Source: JBOGUF01 sp050696075 | Lineage (GTDB): Bacteria > Chloroflexota > Chloroflexia > Thermomicrobiales > UBA6265 | Reading direction: 5' to 3' | Assembly (NCBI GenBank): GCA_050696075.1 | Contig: JBOGUF010000015.1 | Location: 1 to 64,000 of the forward strand | Length of the DNA: 64,000 bases | Shown here: one piece after another, positions 51,235-60,418 of the stretch | Numbering within the stretch: position 1 is the first letter of the stretch | Layout of the letters: every line of letters starts with the position of its first letter | Notes under the pieces: generated by a model | Seen by the model: the letters and a program-made list of their open reading frames with translations, nothing else | Database searches by the model: none | What the model was told of the DNA's origin: nothing | Program-made: the position numbers and the translations under genes

Positions 51235-51474
51235 ATGACGTGGCAACTGGCGGATGCGAAGAATCGCTTCTCAGAGCTGGTGACCAAGGCGCTTACCGAG
51301 GGTCCCCAGCGTGTGCGCCGCCGTGACCAGGCGGTGGTCGTCCTCGCGGAGGCGGACTACCAGCGATTGACGGGAGAGCGGTCGTCCCTGCAGGAATATC
51401 TACTGAACGGCCCTGACCTGAGTGACCTTGATCTGAAGCGCGACCCGAGCCCGATGCGGGAGGTCGACTGGTGA
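51235..51474 (+). CDS. Phd/YefM-type antitoxin
   Basis: 79 aa. The Phd-like domain reads WQLADAKNRFSELVTKAL, then RRRDQAVVVLAEADYQRLTG. The C-terminal tail is acidic (GPDLSDLDLKRD). GGAG seven bases before ATG 51235 sets the start. Its stop overlaps the toxin GTG by 4 bp. Confidence 0.88.
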   Translation: MTWQLADAKNRFSELVTKALTEGPQRVRRRDQAVVVLAEADYQRLTGERSSLQEYLLNGPDLSDLDLKRDPSPMREVDW

Positions 51475-51890
51475 GGGTGCTGCTCGATACCTGTGTGATC
51501 TCCGAACTGCGACGTCCCCAAGGCGATCCTCGGGTCACCCAACATGTGGCCGAGTCAGAACCCGACAGTCTCTTCCTGAGCGCCATCACCTTGGGCGAGT
51601 TGACCAAGGGCGTTGCCCTGCTGCCGGAGGGGCGGCGTAAACGAGAAATCGCGTCATGGCTGCTGGGCCTGGAACAGCAATTCACGAAGCAAATCCTGCC
51701 CGTGGACCATGACGTTGCTCGACTATGGGGAGAACTGACCGCGCACGCCCAGCTACAGGGCATCCAGATTCCGGCCAGCGATGGCCTTATCGCGGCCACG
51801 GCGATCCGTCATGGATTGCACGTTATGACCCGTAACACTAAGCACTTCGCCGCCAGCGGCACCCTGATTTTCGATCCGTGGCAAAGCTGA
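51471..51890 (+). CDS. PIN-domain toxin (VapC/FitB-like)
   Basis: 139 aa. VLLDTCVISELRR carries the first catalytic Asp, TLGELTKG the Glu, and PASDGLIAATAIRHG the third acid. The last motif, usually TRN-x-x-DF, reads TRNTKHF with His in place of Asp. The toxin may still be active because the first three acids are intact. GTG start, coupled to the antitoxin. Confidence 0.87.
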   Translation: MRVLLDTCVISELRRPQGDPRVTQHVAESEPDSLFLSAITLGELTKGVALLPEGRRKREIASWLLGLEQQFTKQILPVDHDVARLWGELTAHAQLQGIQIPASDGLIAATAIRHGLHVMTRNTKHFAASGTLIFDPWQS

Positions 51891-51894
51891 TCGC

Positions 51895-52128
51895 TCAGGA
51901 TTCGCGGTTTCGCATCGTTTCATCAGGTGATGGGGGAACCCGCGCCGGCAGCCCGACCGTCCGCGCGATCTCGGTTGCGTCCGCATTGAACGCCCGCAAA
52001 TCGGCATGGCAGGCGGCGCAGACATGGCCCTCGGTCGCCACGCCGTCGCGCTCGAAAACGACGGCGTGAAACGGACCGGCGGTCGCGCCGCAAACGTCGC
52101 AGGTCATCGGACGAGTGTACCCCGTCAT
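51895..52128 (-). CDS. Small zinc-finger-like protein
   Basis: 77 aa (70 if it begins at ATG 52107). Two CxxC pairs, TCDVCG and VCAACHADL, about 29 residues apart suggest a single treble-clef or ribbon zinc site. Between them lies a short beta region, AVVFERDGVATEGH. No functional family recognised. It ends 4 bp from the convergent PIN toxin. Confidence 0.6.
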   Translation of the reverse strand: MTGYTRPMTCDVCGATAGPFHAVVFERDGVATEGHVCAACHADLRAFNADATEIARTVGLPARVPPSPDETMRNRES

Positions 52129-52386
52129 CGCACATCCGTGTGCAACAGCGCCACAAACGAAATGTTCTCATAGAATTGACAAGAGCACGCTATTCCGCTA
52201 TAGTACCAAGGTACCAGGACCGTTTGACAGGCCAGATGGATCGAGCGTACCGGCGGTTGTGCCGCGTAGTGGTGCCGTGCGCCCTGATCCGTGTGGAGAC
52301 TGATCACGGCAAGTGGGTGAGGCCGGCAGGCGTCGGCCTGCCGGGCTGGGGTACTTGTTTCGCACGAAGTGGGAGGGTAATTCGCG

Positions 52387-52938
52387 ATGCGTCGTCTCAA
52401 ACTGATCGTCGTCATCCTGGCCGCGTTGACTATCGCCTCCGGCGGCACGGCGCTGGCCGGGGGGTACAAGGCAAAGCCGTTCTCGTTCGATCCCGACGGC
52501 GTGGGCTGCGGCACCGGCGCCTGGGTCGCCCAAGTGGGCCTGCCGGACGCCGGAAGGTCGAATCATGGACTGGTGTTGACGAAAGACTGCCCGACCTCGA
52601 CCGTCGCATCCGGCGGCGCTGTCCTTGAGGGCTTCGAAGGAGAAACCCTCACCTCGCTTGGCTTCGACTACCGGAACGACGGGCATTGCGGAGCAGGGGC
52701 GCCTCGGTTCAATGTCACCACGTCCTCAGGAACGCTCTTCTTCGGCTGCGCGGCCGGGGCGGCAACCGATTTGGGCAATGGCTGGACACACGTCGATATG
52801 GCTGTCCCAGCCGGGGTCACGATCGAGCGAATCATCATCGTGTTCGACGAGGGAACGGATCAGGGAGCGGGTTTCGTCGTTCTCGACAACATCGAAGTCA
52901 ACGGAGTGGTGATCGGCAAGCCGGGCAACGCCAGGTAA
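52387..52938 (+). CDS. Secreted protein of unknown function
   Basis: 183 aa. The signal peptide (1-24) ends TALA. The mature part is beta-rich with four Cys (GVGCGTG, KDCPTS, GHCGAG, FFGCAAG). Its C-terminal segment FVVLDNIEVNGVVIG resembles the end of carbohydrate-binding-like jelly-roll domains, in which a TF-V-LDNI strand is frequent. A good Shine-Dalgarno GGGAGGG precedes the start. The gaps on either side (52129-52386, 52939-53182) show no feature. Function not assigned. Confidence 0.72.
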   Translation: MRRLKLIVVILAALTIASGGTALAGGYKAKPFSFDPDGVGCGTGAWVAQVGLPDAGRSNHGLVLTKDCPTSTVASGGAVLEGFEGETLTSLGFDYRNDGHCGAGAPRFNVTTSSGTLFFGCAAGAATDLGNGWTHVDMAVPAGVTIERIIIVFDEGTDQGAGFVVLDNIEVNGVVIGKPGNAR

Positions 52939-53182
52939 CCAACCGACGATCGCGAGCACGTAGCGTGGCGTGGGGATATCCCCTCGCCTCGCTGGTTTTT
53001 CCACGGCATACGGCTTGCGGCATGATCCCCTTGCCACATGGCGGGACCAGATCCGCGTTACCAGCGTGTTGACAACCAAGCGGTGGGCCATCGCGTAAGA
53101 TGGTCCAACTCGGTTGGCAGACTGTCCGTCTGGAACCGGCCCGCGACGATGCGGGCCGGCAGAATGCGAAGGGGGTCGCACG

Positions 53183-56100
53183 ATGCGCGTTCGGCAAGCT
53201 CGGCAGGGTCGGCGTTTCTCGCGGCTATCAGTCTTCTTTTGCTTCCTCTTCGTCCTCGCCGTTGGCCTGGGACCGGTCGCGGCCCAGGACGCAACGCCGG
53301 TTCCGGACGAATCGACGACCGGGGCGCTGGCCGACAAGGCGATCTTCTTCGCCGGCGACGGCCTGCGACCCGACCTGATCGACCGGTACGCGGCCGAGGG
53401 CGCGCTGCCGACGATGCAGGCGCTGATGGAAGCCGGCGTCACCGGCGACAACGGCCTGCTCCAGGCCTTCCCGCCCAACACCGGCGTCGGTTGGCACACC
53501 CTCGCCACCGGAACCTGGCCGGGCGAGCACGGCTCGACCAACAACACCTTCCATCGCACCGGCGACGTCTTCACCAACCGCACCCCCTTCGCCACGCCGG
53601 GCATCCTCCAGGCCGACACGATCCTGCAAGCCGCCGAGCGGGCCGGCAAGACGGTCGTCGCGGTCGAGTGGGTCGGCGCGCGCACCTTCGATCCACCGCT
53701 CCAAGGCCCGGTGGTCGATTTCCGCCAGTTCTTCTCCGACCGGGGCGTGCTCGTGAACTACGACATGTCCAACCAGCCGGCGGGCGCCGATCGCTTCGGC
53801 GTCACCTACCAGCGGGTCGATTTGCAACCGGCCGAGGGCTGGACCAACGTCCCCGAGTCCTTCAGCCCGGCGATGGAGCAGCAACTCCAACTCACCACCA
53901 CCTTCGAAGAGGTCAACGCCAACCGCGCCCACGACCTCTACATCTATGACTCCACCGACGACGGCACGACGAACTACGATCGCGTCCTCGTCGCCGCGAG
54001 CGACGCGGCGGCAAGCGCTGACCCCGCGGCCTCGCCGGTCGGAGCCGCTGCCTCGCCGGTTGCCGGCGGGAAGGACGGCGGCGCGGCCGTCGCGGATATG
54101 ACCACCGGCCAATGGGCCGACGTCAAAGTGACCCTCAGCGGCGAGCGGGACGGGCAGACGGCCGGCTTCTACCTCAAGGCAATCGACATCGCGCCGGACC
54201 TTTCGCAATTCCGCCTCTACTACACCTCGATCGCGCGCGCCAACGCGACCTTCAACGGCTGCGACTACGAAGCCGACTGCGCCTCCTCGATGGGCTTCGA
54301 GGAGACGCTCAACCGCGACTTCCCCACCTCCACCGCCGCCGACTTCGCGCCGCTCGAGGCCGGCATCGTCGACGAGGAGACCTACGTCGAACAGGGACTG
54401 AAGTGGAAGGACGCGCATTGGGCCTACCCGCGATACATCGTCAACGAGCTCGGCGTCGAGCCAGACGCCCTCTTCCTGGGCAACCCGGTGCCGGATGAGT
54501 TCAGCCACCAATTCCTCGGCCTTGTCTCCCCCACCGACGCCGACGGTGATCCAAACCCGTTTTATGACGACCTGAATGCCGACGGTACGGTCGACAACCG
54601 CGTCGAGGCACGCGAGGGCTTTATCCGCTCCGCCTATGAGGAGGCCAACGACACCCTCTCCGTCGCCCTCGAGGTGATGGGCAGCGAGGCGGCGGTCTTC
54701 GTCTCCTCCGACCACGGTTTCGCCCCCGCCTACTACGCGGTCAACGCGCCGCTGGTCCTCCAACAAGCCGGCTTGCAAGACCCGCCGCAAACGGGCAATT
54801 GCCGCTTCGACCCGATCGAGCAACCGACCGAGGAAGACGCGCCGCCGGTCGGCCCGATGACCAAGGCCTGCTGGGCGGGCGGCACGATCCAGGTTTACGT
54901 CAACCTGGCCGGCCGCGACCCGGCCGGGGTCGTGCCGGAAGAGGAGTACGAGGCGGTTCGCGACCAGATCATTGCCGCCTTCGCGGGCATCGCCGACCCC
55001 AACAACCCCGGCAAGCAGGTCATCGCGGAGATCTTCAGGAAGGAGGATCTGCGCGACGTCGCCGGGACGGACGCGTTGCACCCGTCGCGGAGCGGCGACG
55101 TGGTCGTCGTCCTCCGGCCGCCCTATCAGTCCGACGCGGCGGCCCCGGATCAGGTCATCGCCCCTTCGGAATTCTTCGGGCAGCACGGCTACCTGCCGGA
55201 CACGGTCGATCTCGCCAATAACATCAATCTGCACGGCGCCTTCATCGCCGCCGGTCCAGGCATCGCGCGGGGCGCGACCGTCGCCGACATGCGCGCCATC
55301 GACGTCGCGCCGACGCTCGCCTACCTCCTCGGCATCCCCGGCCCGCACAACGCGCGCGGTCAGATCCGCTACGACATGGTCGACGGGGGCGAGACGCTGC
55401 GCGAAGTGATGATCCTGACGATGGGCGACTTCCACGGGCAGTTGACGCCGATCTCGGCGTCGACTGACAACCTCGAGGCCGAGGGGACCGACAACCCGAG
55501 CTTCGCCGTCGGCGGCGCGGCCTACCTGAAACCCTGGTTCGAGACCTACCGCGCCGAGGCGCCGGGGCAATCGCTGACGCTCTTCGCCGGGGACGACATC
55601 GGGGCTTCCCCGCCGATCTCAAGCTTCTTCGGCGACATCCCGACCGTCCAGGCCCTGACCCAGATGGGCGTCTCAGCCAACGCGCTCGGCAACCACAACT
55701 TCGACTTCGGCAGCGACTATCTGCGCGAGGTGATCATCCCGTTGGCCGGGTTCCCCCACCTCTCGATCAACGTCGTGCCGCAAGCCGGGGCCGTGCTGCC
55801 CGCGGCGACACCGACCACCTCCGGCTACGAAGCCGCGGCGGCGGGCGTGGCCGAGGATTGGCTGCCGTCGGCCGTCTTCGATGTCGGCGGCGTCTCGGTC
55901 GGCGTCATCGGCTTCACCACGCTCGACACGCCGCTTATCACCCGGCCCGGCGCGATCGACCCGTACGAGTTTGTCGAGCCGCAACCGCTGATCAACGAGG
56001 AAGCCGCTCGTCTCCGCGCCGAAGGCGCGACGGTCATCGTTGCCGTCGGTCACGAGGGCGCCACCGGCGGCACGCTGACCGAGCCGACCGGGCCGCTGCT

Positions 56101-57061
56101 CGACATCATCGACGGCACGGAAGGGGTCGACGTCGCCATCGGCGCGCACACCGACACTCAGGTCCTCGCCACCCGGCCGAACGGCGTCCTCGTCGTCGAG
56201 GACCGGGATAAGGGTTTGGTCTTCGCCCGCATCCGGATTGTGGTCGATACCGCGACCGGCACGGTGACCTACAAGACGGCGGACATCCACCAACCGTGGA
56301 ACATCGGCATTGCGCCCGACCCGGTCCTTCAGTACACAATCGACGACCTCAACCGCCGGGTGCAGCCGATTCTGGGCACGGTGATCGGCACGGCAAGCAC
56401 CCCCATCCCGCACGCCGACTCCTGCGGCACGCCGAACGGGCGGACCTGCGAGTCGCTGATCGGCGACGTCGTCACCGACGCCATGCGCCTGACCTACGAG
56501 ACTGACTTCGCGGTCACAAACTCCGGCGGCATACGAGCGCCCATGACCTGCCCGGCGGAGGACGTCCCGGACGACTTCTGTCCGCCGAACGCCCCTGCCA
56601 ATGCGATTACGCGGGGTCAGGTCCTTTCGGTGCTGCCCTTCGGCAACGTTGCGGTCACCGGCGAGATCACCGGCGCCGACCTGAAAGCAATCCTCGAAGC
56701 GGGCGTCGCCGGCCTGCCCGCGCCGAGCGGCGGCTTCCCGCAGGTCTCCGGTCTCTGCTTCACCTACGACGTCACCGCCGAGCCGGGCAGCCGCGTCCTC
56801 AGCGCCGTCCGCCAAGCCGACGACGGCGGCTGCACCGGCGAAGCGATCGACCTCACCGAAGGGAGCACCTTCACCATCACCACCAACGACTTCACCGCTG
56901 CCGGCGGCGACGGTTACCCCGACATCTCGACCAAGGTCACCAACCGCGACGTCCTCGATCAGGTCGTCGCCGACTACGTCGAGTTCCAGGGCGTGGTCAG
57001 CCCCGAGATCCAGGGCCGCATCACCTGCGAAGGCGAAGGGTGTCCGGTAGCAACGACGTAG
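53183..57061 (+). CDS. Secreted fusion of type I phosphodiesterase and 5'-nucleotidase
   Basis: 1292 aa, about twice the size of either family. Signal peptide 1-35, then AQDATPVPDE. Residues about 50-740 form an alkaline-phosphatase-superfamily phosphodiesterase: FFAGDGLRPDL (first metal), Thr/Asn near NTGVGWHTLATGTW, FLGNPVPDEFSHQF, and SSDHGFAP. Residues about 743-1292 are a UshA-like 5'-nucleotidase: LTMGDFHGQL, FAGDDIG, ALGNHNFDFG, GHEG and GAHTD motifs. A C-terminal nucleotide-binding domain has VTNSGGIRA and LPFGN. Together the two could turn an extracellular nucleotide diester into a nucleoside plus phosphate. Confidence 0.9.
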   Translation: MRVRQARQGRRFSRLSVFFCFLFVLAVGLGPVAAQDATPVPDESTTGALADKAIFFAGDGLRPDLIDRYAAEGALPTMQALMEAGVTGDNGLLQAFPPNTGVGWHTLATGTWPGEHGSTNNTFHRTGDVFTNRTPFATPGILQADTILQAAERAGKTVVAVEWVGARTFDPPLQGPVVDFRQFFSDRGVLVNYDMSNQPAGADRFGVTYQRVDLQPAEGWTNVPESFSPAMEQQLQLTTTFEEVNANRAHDLYIYDSTDDGTTNYDRVLVAASDAAASADPAASPVGAAASPVAGGKDGGAAVADMTTGQWADVKVTLSGERDGQTAGFYLKAIDIAPDLSQFRLYYTSIARANATFNGCDYEADCASSMGFEETLNRDFPTSTAADFAPLEAGIVDEETYVEQGLKWKDAHWAYPRYIVNELGVEPDALFLGNPVPDEFSHQFLGLVSPTDADGDPNPFYDDLNADGTVDNRVEAREGFIRSAYEEANDTLSVALEVMGSEAAVFVSSDHGFAPAYYAVNAPLVLQQAGLQDPPQTGNCRFDPIEQPTEEDAPPVGPMTKACWAGGTIQVYVNLAGRDPAGVVPEEEYEAVRDQIIAAFAGIADPNNPGKQVIAEIFRKEDLRDVAGTDALHPSRSGDVVVVLRPPYQSDAAAPDQVIAPSEFFGQHGYLPDTVDLANNINLHGAFIAAGPGIARGATVADMRAIDVAPTLAYLLGIPGPHNARGQIRYDMVDGGETLREVMILTMGDFHGQLTPISASTDNLEAEGTDNPSFAVGGAAYLKPWFETYRAEAPGQSLTLFAGDDIGASPPISSFFGDIPTVQALTQMGVSANALGNHNFDFGSDYLREVIIPLAGFPHLSINVVPQAGAVLPAATPTTSGYEAAAAGVAEDWLPSAVFDVGGVSVGVIGFTTLDTPLITRPGAIDPYEFVEPQPLINEEAARLRAEGATVIVAVGHEGATGGTLTEPTGPLLDIIDGTEGVDVAIGAHTDTQVLATRPNGVLVVEDRDKGLVFARIRIVVDTATGTVTYKTADIHQPWNIGIAPDPVLQYTIDDLNRRVQPILGTVIGTASTPIPHADSCGTPNGRTCESLIGDVVTDAMRLTYETDFAVTNSGGIRAPMTCPAEDVPDDFCPPNAPANAITRGQVLSVLPFGNVAVTGEITGADLKAILEAGVAGLPAPSGGFPQVSGLCFTYDVTAEPGSRVLSAVRQADDGGCTGEAIDLTEGSTFTITTNDFTAAGGDGYPDISTKVTNRDVLDQVVADYVEFQGVVSPEIQGRITCEGEGCPVATT

Positions 57062-57229
57062 TTCGGCATTAGCCGTTCGCCGTCAAACGAACGAATTGAT
57101 GCGGTCGGGGCCGCTCCCGTGCGTGGGACACCCCGCGGGAGCGGTCTCCACCGCGTCTGGCATACCGCGTTGACGTACGGCGTCGGCGCGGCGCATCATG
57201 GAGGCACGCACGAGCCACGGGAGGCCGCC

Positions 57230-57796
57230 ATGTCGGTGACAACGCGACTGCTAACCCACGCGGACCTGGACCAGTTCCCGGACGACGGCAAGCGCTACGA
57301 GATCATCGGAGGGGAGCTCTACGTGGCGGCTGCGCCTGTTCGGGAGCATATGGACTTCATGAAGTTCCTCTATGCCCTTCTCTTGGAATCAGTCGAGGCA
57401 ACGGGATGGGGCGTGGTTTACTTCGCCCCGGTCGACGTGAGGTTTACCGAACACGACGTCGTCGAGCCCGATCTGATCGTCATCCGCCGCGACCGCATGC
57501 ACCTCTACCGCGGCAACACCTTTTCTGGCGCCCCGGACATCGTCGTCGAGGTGCTCTCGCCATCGAACCGCTCGTACGACGAAGTCGCCAAGGCCCACCT
57601 CTACGCGGCCAACGGCGTGCCGGAGTTCTGGATTGCCGATCCGATCACGCCCGGTTTCCGCATGATGGCGCTCCGCGCCGGCAAGTTCGTGCCGGTCGAG
57701 CCCGATGCCGACGGATTGCTGCACTCGACGGTTGTGCCAGGGCTGGTCGTCGATCCCGCGGACTTGTTGGCTCGGCTCAACGAGCAGGCCCTCTAG
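57230..57796 (+). CDS. Uma2-family (DUF820) putative endonuclease
   Basis: 188 aa. The PD-(D/E)xK-like core has YEIIGGELYVAAAP, then FAPVDVRFTEHDVVEPDLIVI with the catalytic Asp, and APDIVVEVLSPSNRSYDEVAK with E-x-x. YAANGVPEFWIADP follows. The family is very common in Chloroflexota and cyanobacteria; its role is unclear. GGGAGG precedes ATG 57230. Confidence 0.9.
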   Translation: MSVTTRLLTHADLDQFPDDGKRYEIIGGELYVAAAPVREHMDFMKFLYALLLESVEATGWGVVYFAPVDVRFTEHDVVEPDLIVIRRDRMHLYRGNTFSGAPDIVVEVLSPSNRSYDEVAKAHLYAANGVPEFWIADPITPGFRMMALRAGKFVPVEPDADGLLHSTVVPGLVVDPADLLARLNEQAL

Positions 57797-57810
57797 ACCC
57801 CGCGCGGTTC

Positions 57811-59172
57811 CTACCGCGTCTCTGCCTTGTCAGTGGCAACCACATCCTCGCCTGATGACACCCCATTTCCCCGTCGCGGCCAGCGCCGGATGAAGCTGTT
57901 GACCGTGACCGGGCGGCCGGGCACGGCGCCGATCTCGCCCGCGCGTACCTTCGGGTGACGGCTGAAGTAGCCAATGAAGATCACGGCTGAGAGAAACGTG
58001 AAGACGCCGATGCTGACAAAGGTCCAGTCGTAGCCGTAGCGGACGATGATCCCCCCGCCGAGCAGACTGGCGACCGCCCAGTTCAGGTTCCAGGCCGCCG
58101 AGCGCAAGCCGAAGACGGATAAGCGCGCCCGTCGCGGCAGCAACTCGCCGATGAAGGTCGAGTCGATCGGCCAGGCCATGCTAATGCTCGTCTGCCGCAC
58201 CAAGTGAGCCAAGACCGCCAGCCCGTACCCCGGCGCTACGATCAATAACAGATAGAAGGGCACGATGCTGCTGCGCACCAAGAAGACCGCGCGTAGCGGC
58301 CCCAAGCGCCGCGCGACCGCCGGCGCGCTCAGTCCGATCACCGCCGCGCAGATGCCCCCCAGCGCGTAGACGTAGCCGATCTCGCGCGAGTTCGCCCCGA
58401 GCGTGGTCAGGAAGACATTGTAAAACGGCATCACCATCCCCACGCCGAGCGCCATGATGCCGCCGGAGGCGACGAAGACCGCCATATCCCGTCGGGTCTG
58501 CCGCCGCTCGGACGGCCCGTCCTCGATCGCCGTGGCCGTCGTCTCCTCGCGCGGTCGACCATGCCGCGCCTCCCGCATCAAGAAGAGCGGGAAGATACCG
58601 CAGATGCCCAACGTCGCGCCGAGCACCATCGTCCAGCGGAACGCCTCGACGCTGCTGGACTCGACGGATGTAACCAATGCTAGGATCGACGGGACGAACC
58701 CGCCGAGGAGCGAACCGGCCGTGATCGCCAGCGACTGGAGCGAGAAGGCGAGCGCGGCCACCTGTTGCCGTTGCTCCGGCCGCGTCCAGTCCATGATGAA
58801 GGGCATCGTGGTGTTGAAGAGGTAGGCCAGCCCGACCCCACTCAGCGCCGCGAGGAGGAGGATGAATGCCTCCCGCTCGGCGAAGGAGAGCAGCAGCAGC
58901 ATTGAGAGAAAGAGCCCGGCGCCGCCGACGATGCTCCGCCAGGCGCCGATCCGGTGCAGCACGATGCCGAGCGAGACGCCCGCGCCGGCCATGCAGATCG
59001 TCTGCGCCGCCTGCACCGCGCCGATGAAGTCCTCGCGCAGATTCAGTTCGTAGAGGTAGAGGTTGAAAATGAGGTTGAAGACGCCGAAGCCGACGTTGGC
59101 CAGGAGCTGAAAGAGCAGAAACAGCTTGACGTCGCGTTCCCAGCGGCGCACTGCTCGAATGTAGGCGCGCAT
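57811..59172 (-). CDS. MFS transporter
   Basis: 453 aa with about twelve membrane helices and a central cytoplasmic loop near 200-225 (RHGRPREETTATAIEDG). It starts MRAYIRAVRRWERDVKLFLL, then a helix LLANVGFGVFNLIFNLYLYE. The pattern suits the drug/solute efflux branch of the major facilitator superfamily; the substrate is unknown. Shine-Dalgarno GGAAGGCGGAG. An MFS fragment lies head-to-head upstream. Confidence 0.88.
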   Translation of the reverse strand: MRAYIRAVRRWERDVKLFLLFQLLANVGFGVFNLIFNLYLYELNLREDFIGAVQAAQTICMAGAGVSLGIVLHRIGAWRSIVGGAGLFLSMLLLLSFAEREAFILLLAALSGVGLAYLFNTTMPFIMDWTRPEQRQQVAALAFSLQSLAITAGSLLGGFVPSILALVTSVESSSVEAFRWTMVLGATLGICGIFPLFLMREARHGRPREETTATAIEDGPSERRQTRRDMAVFVASGGIMALGVGMVMPFYNVFLTTLGANSREIGYVYALGGICAAVIGLSAPAVARRLGPLRAVFLVRSSIVPFYLLLIVAPGYGLAVLAHLVRQTSISMAWPIDSTFIGELLPRRARLSVFGLRSAAWNLNWAVASLLGGGIIVRYGYDWTFVSIGVFTFLSAVIFIGYFSRHPKVRAGEIGAVPGRPVTVNSFIRRWPRRGNGVSSGEDVVATDKAETR

Positions 59173-59301
59173 CTCCGCCTTCCCGCGTGTTCCGAAGGTC
59201 CCGATCTCCCCGCCCGGCAGTATAGCCGGGCCGCACCCTTAGTCCGGATAATTCACGAACACCCCGCATCTGGTCGTGGCCGCCTGAGCACCTGGGACCC
59301 G

Positions 59302-59604
59302 ATGGCGGGCCAGGCGCTTTGCTTTTCGCTCTTCTTCACCGTTCAGCTGATCTACCACGTCACCGTCGTCGGCCTCAACCCGTTCCAGATGGTGTTGGTC
59401 GGCACCGTGCTCGAGGTCACCTGCTTCTTGTTCGAGGTCCCGACCGGCATCGTTGCCGATGTCTACAGCCGCCGCCTCTCGATCCTGGTCGGCGTTGCCC
59501 TGATCGGCTCGGCCTACCTCCTCTCGCCGACTATCGCGCTCTACCACCGCCTGATCGTCCGCGATCGCGGAACCGCCGAACCCATCCCGACCCTGGCCGA
59601 CTGA
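59302..59604 (+). pseudogene. N-terminal fragment of a second MFS transporter
   Basis: 100 residues. The first two or three helices of an MFS protein are readable: QALCFSLFFTVQLIYHV, NPFQMVLVGTVLEVTCFLFE, and VPTGIVADVYSRRLSILVG with the loop 2-3 motif. After IALYHRLIVRDRG it stops, so about three quarters of the protein is missing. No start signal is clear. Confidence 0.6.
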
Positions 59605-59657
59605 GGCCTGGTGGCGTGTCCTCGCGGCCCACCTCAGCCGTTCGGGAGTCATCCGGG

Positions 59658-60380
59658 TTAGCGGACCGGTCTTACCCGCTGCCACTCCTCGTACTCCCGC
59701 AGGGTGGTCTCGTCGGGTGGATAGACACCGAGGATGCTGTCGCCTTGCCGGATCTTGGCGAGGATGAACTCCTCCTTGTGCTCCTGATCCAGCGCGGCGC
59801 TCGTCACCTCCTGGGCCAGGGAGAGCGGGATGACGATGACGCCTTCGCCGTCGCCGACGATCAGGTCGCCCGGCAACACTGCAACACCGCCGCAGGCGAT
59901 CGGCACGTTGAGCTCGGAAGGGTGGTGGATGGCGAAGGAGGTGTCGGGACTCTGGCCGCGGGCGTACGTCGGTAGATCGAGGGTGCGAATCCCGGGCGAG
60001 TCGCGATAGGAGCCGTCGGTGACGATGCCGGCCGCACCGCGCATGCTGATGCGGGTTGCCAGAATGTGGCCGAGCGAGGCTGCCCGCGTGTCGCCGCGCG
60101 CGTCGATGACGAGGACGTCGCCAGGGCCGACGCTCTCGACCGCAATCCGCTGCTTATTGGTACGGTTGTCGAAATCCCGCGTCCGTTCGAGGTCCTCGCG
60201 CATCGGGATGTAGCGCAAGGTGAACGCCTGGCCTGCCATGCGCAGGTCCGGCCGCAGCGGCAAGACATCTTGCATCCAGGCACGCATGATACCCCGCTTG
60301 GCCAGCACCCCACTCAACGTCGCGGTACTGACCTGTCGCAACGATTCCAGCATTGCCGGGTCGACACGGTCGAACGCCAT
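59658..60380 (-). CDS. RraA-family protein (HMG/CHA aldolase-like)
   Basis: 240 aa. The RraA fold has VSTATLSGVLAKRG, GPGDVLVIDARGDTRAASLGHILAT with the G-x3-A-x-x-G cluster, and GIVTDGSYRDSPGI, where R and D bind pyruvate/metal. PIACGGVAVLPGDLIVGDGEGVIVIP follows. The length is that of aldolase/decarboxylase-type family members. It is last gene of an operon with D-cysteine desulfhydrase-like and SMP-30-like genes. AAGGAGGGGAG precedes the start. Confidence 0.9.
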   Translation of the reverse strand: MAFDRVDPAMLESLRQVSTATLSGVLAKRGIMRAWMQDVLPLRPDLRMAGQAFTLRYIPMREDLERTRDFDNRTNKQRIAVESVGPGDVLVIDARGDTRAASLGHILATRISMRGAAGIVTDGSYRDSPGIRTLDLPTYARGQSPDTSFAIHHPSELNVPIACGGVAVLPGDLIVGDGEGVIVIPLSLAQEVTSAALDQEHKEEFILAKIRQGDSILGVYPPDETTLREYEEWQRVRPVR

Positions 60381-60418
60381 CTCCCCTCCTTGTCGGCTCG
60401 CGGCCGCTCCTTCATCTG

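Noticed and set aside
53228..55570. 780-residue open frame on the minus strand
   Set aside because: Fully antisense to the double phosphoesterase; composition (Arg/Val/Gly/Asp-rich, no domain) is that of a high-GC shadow frame.
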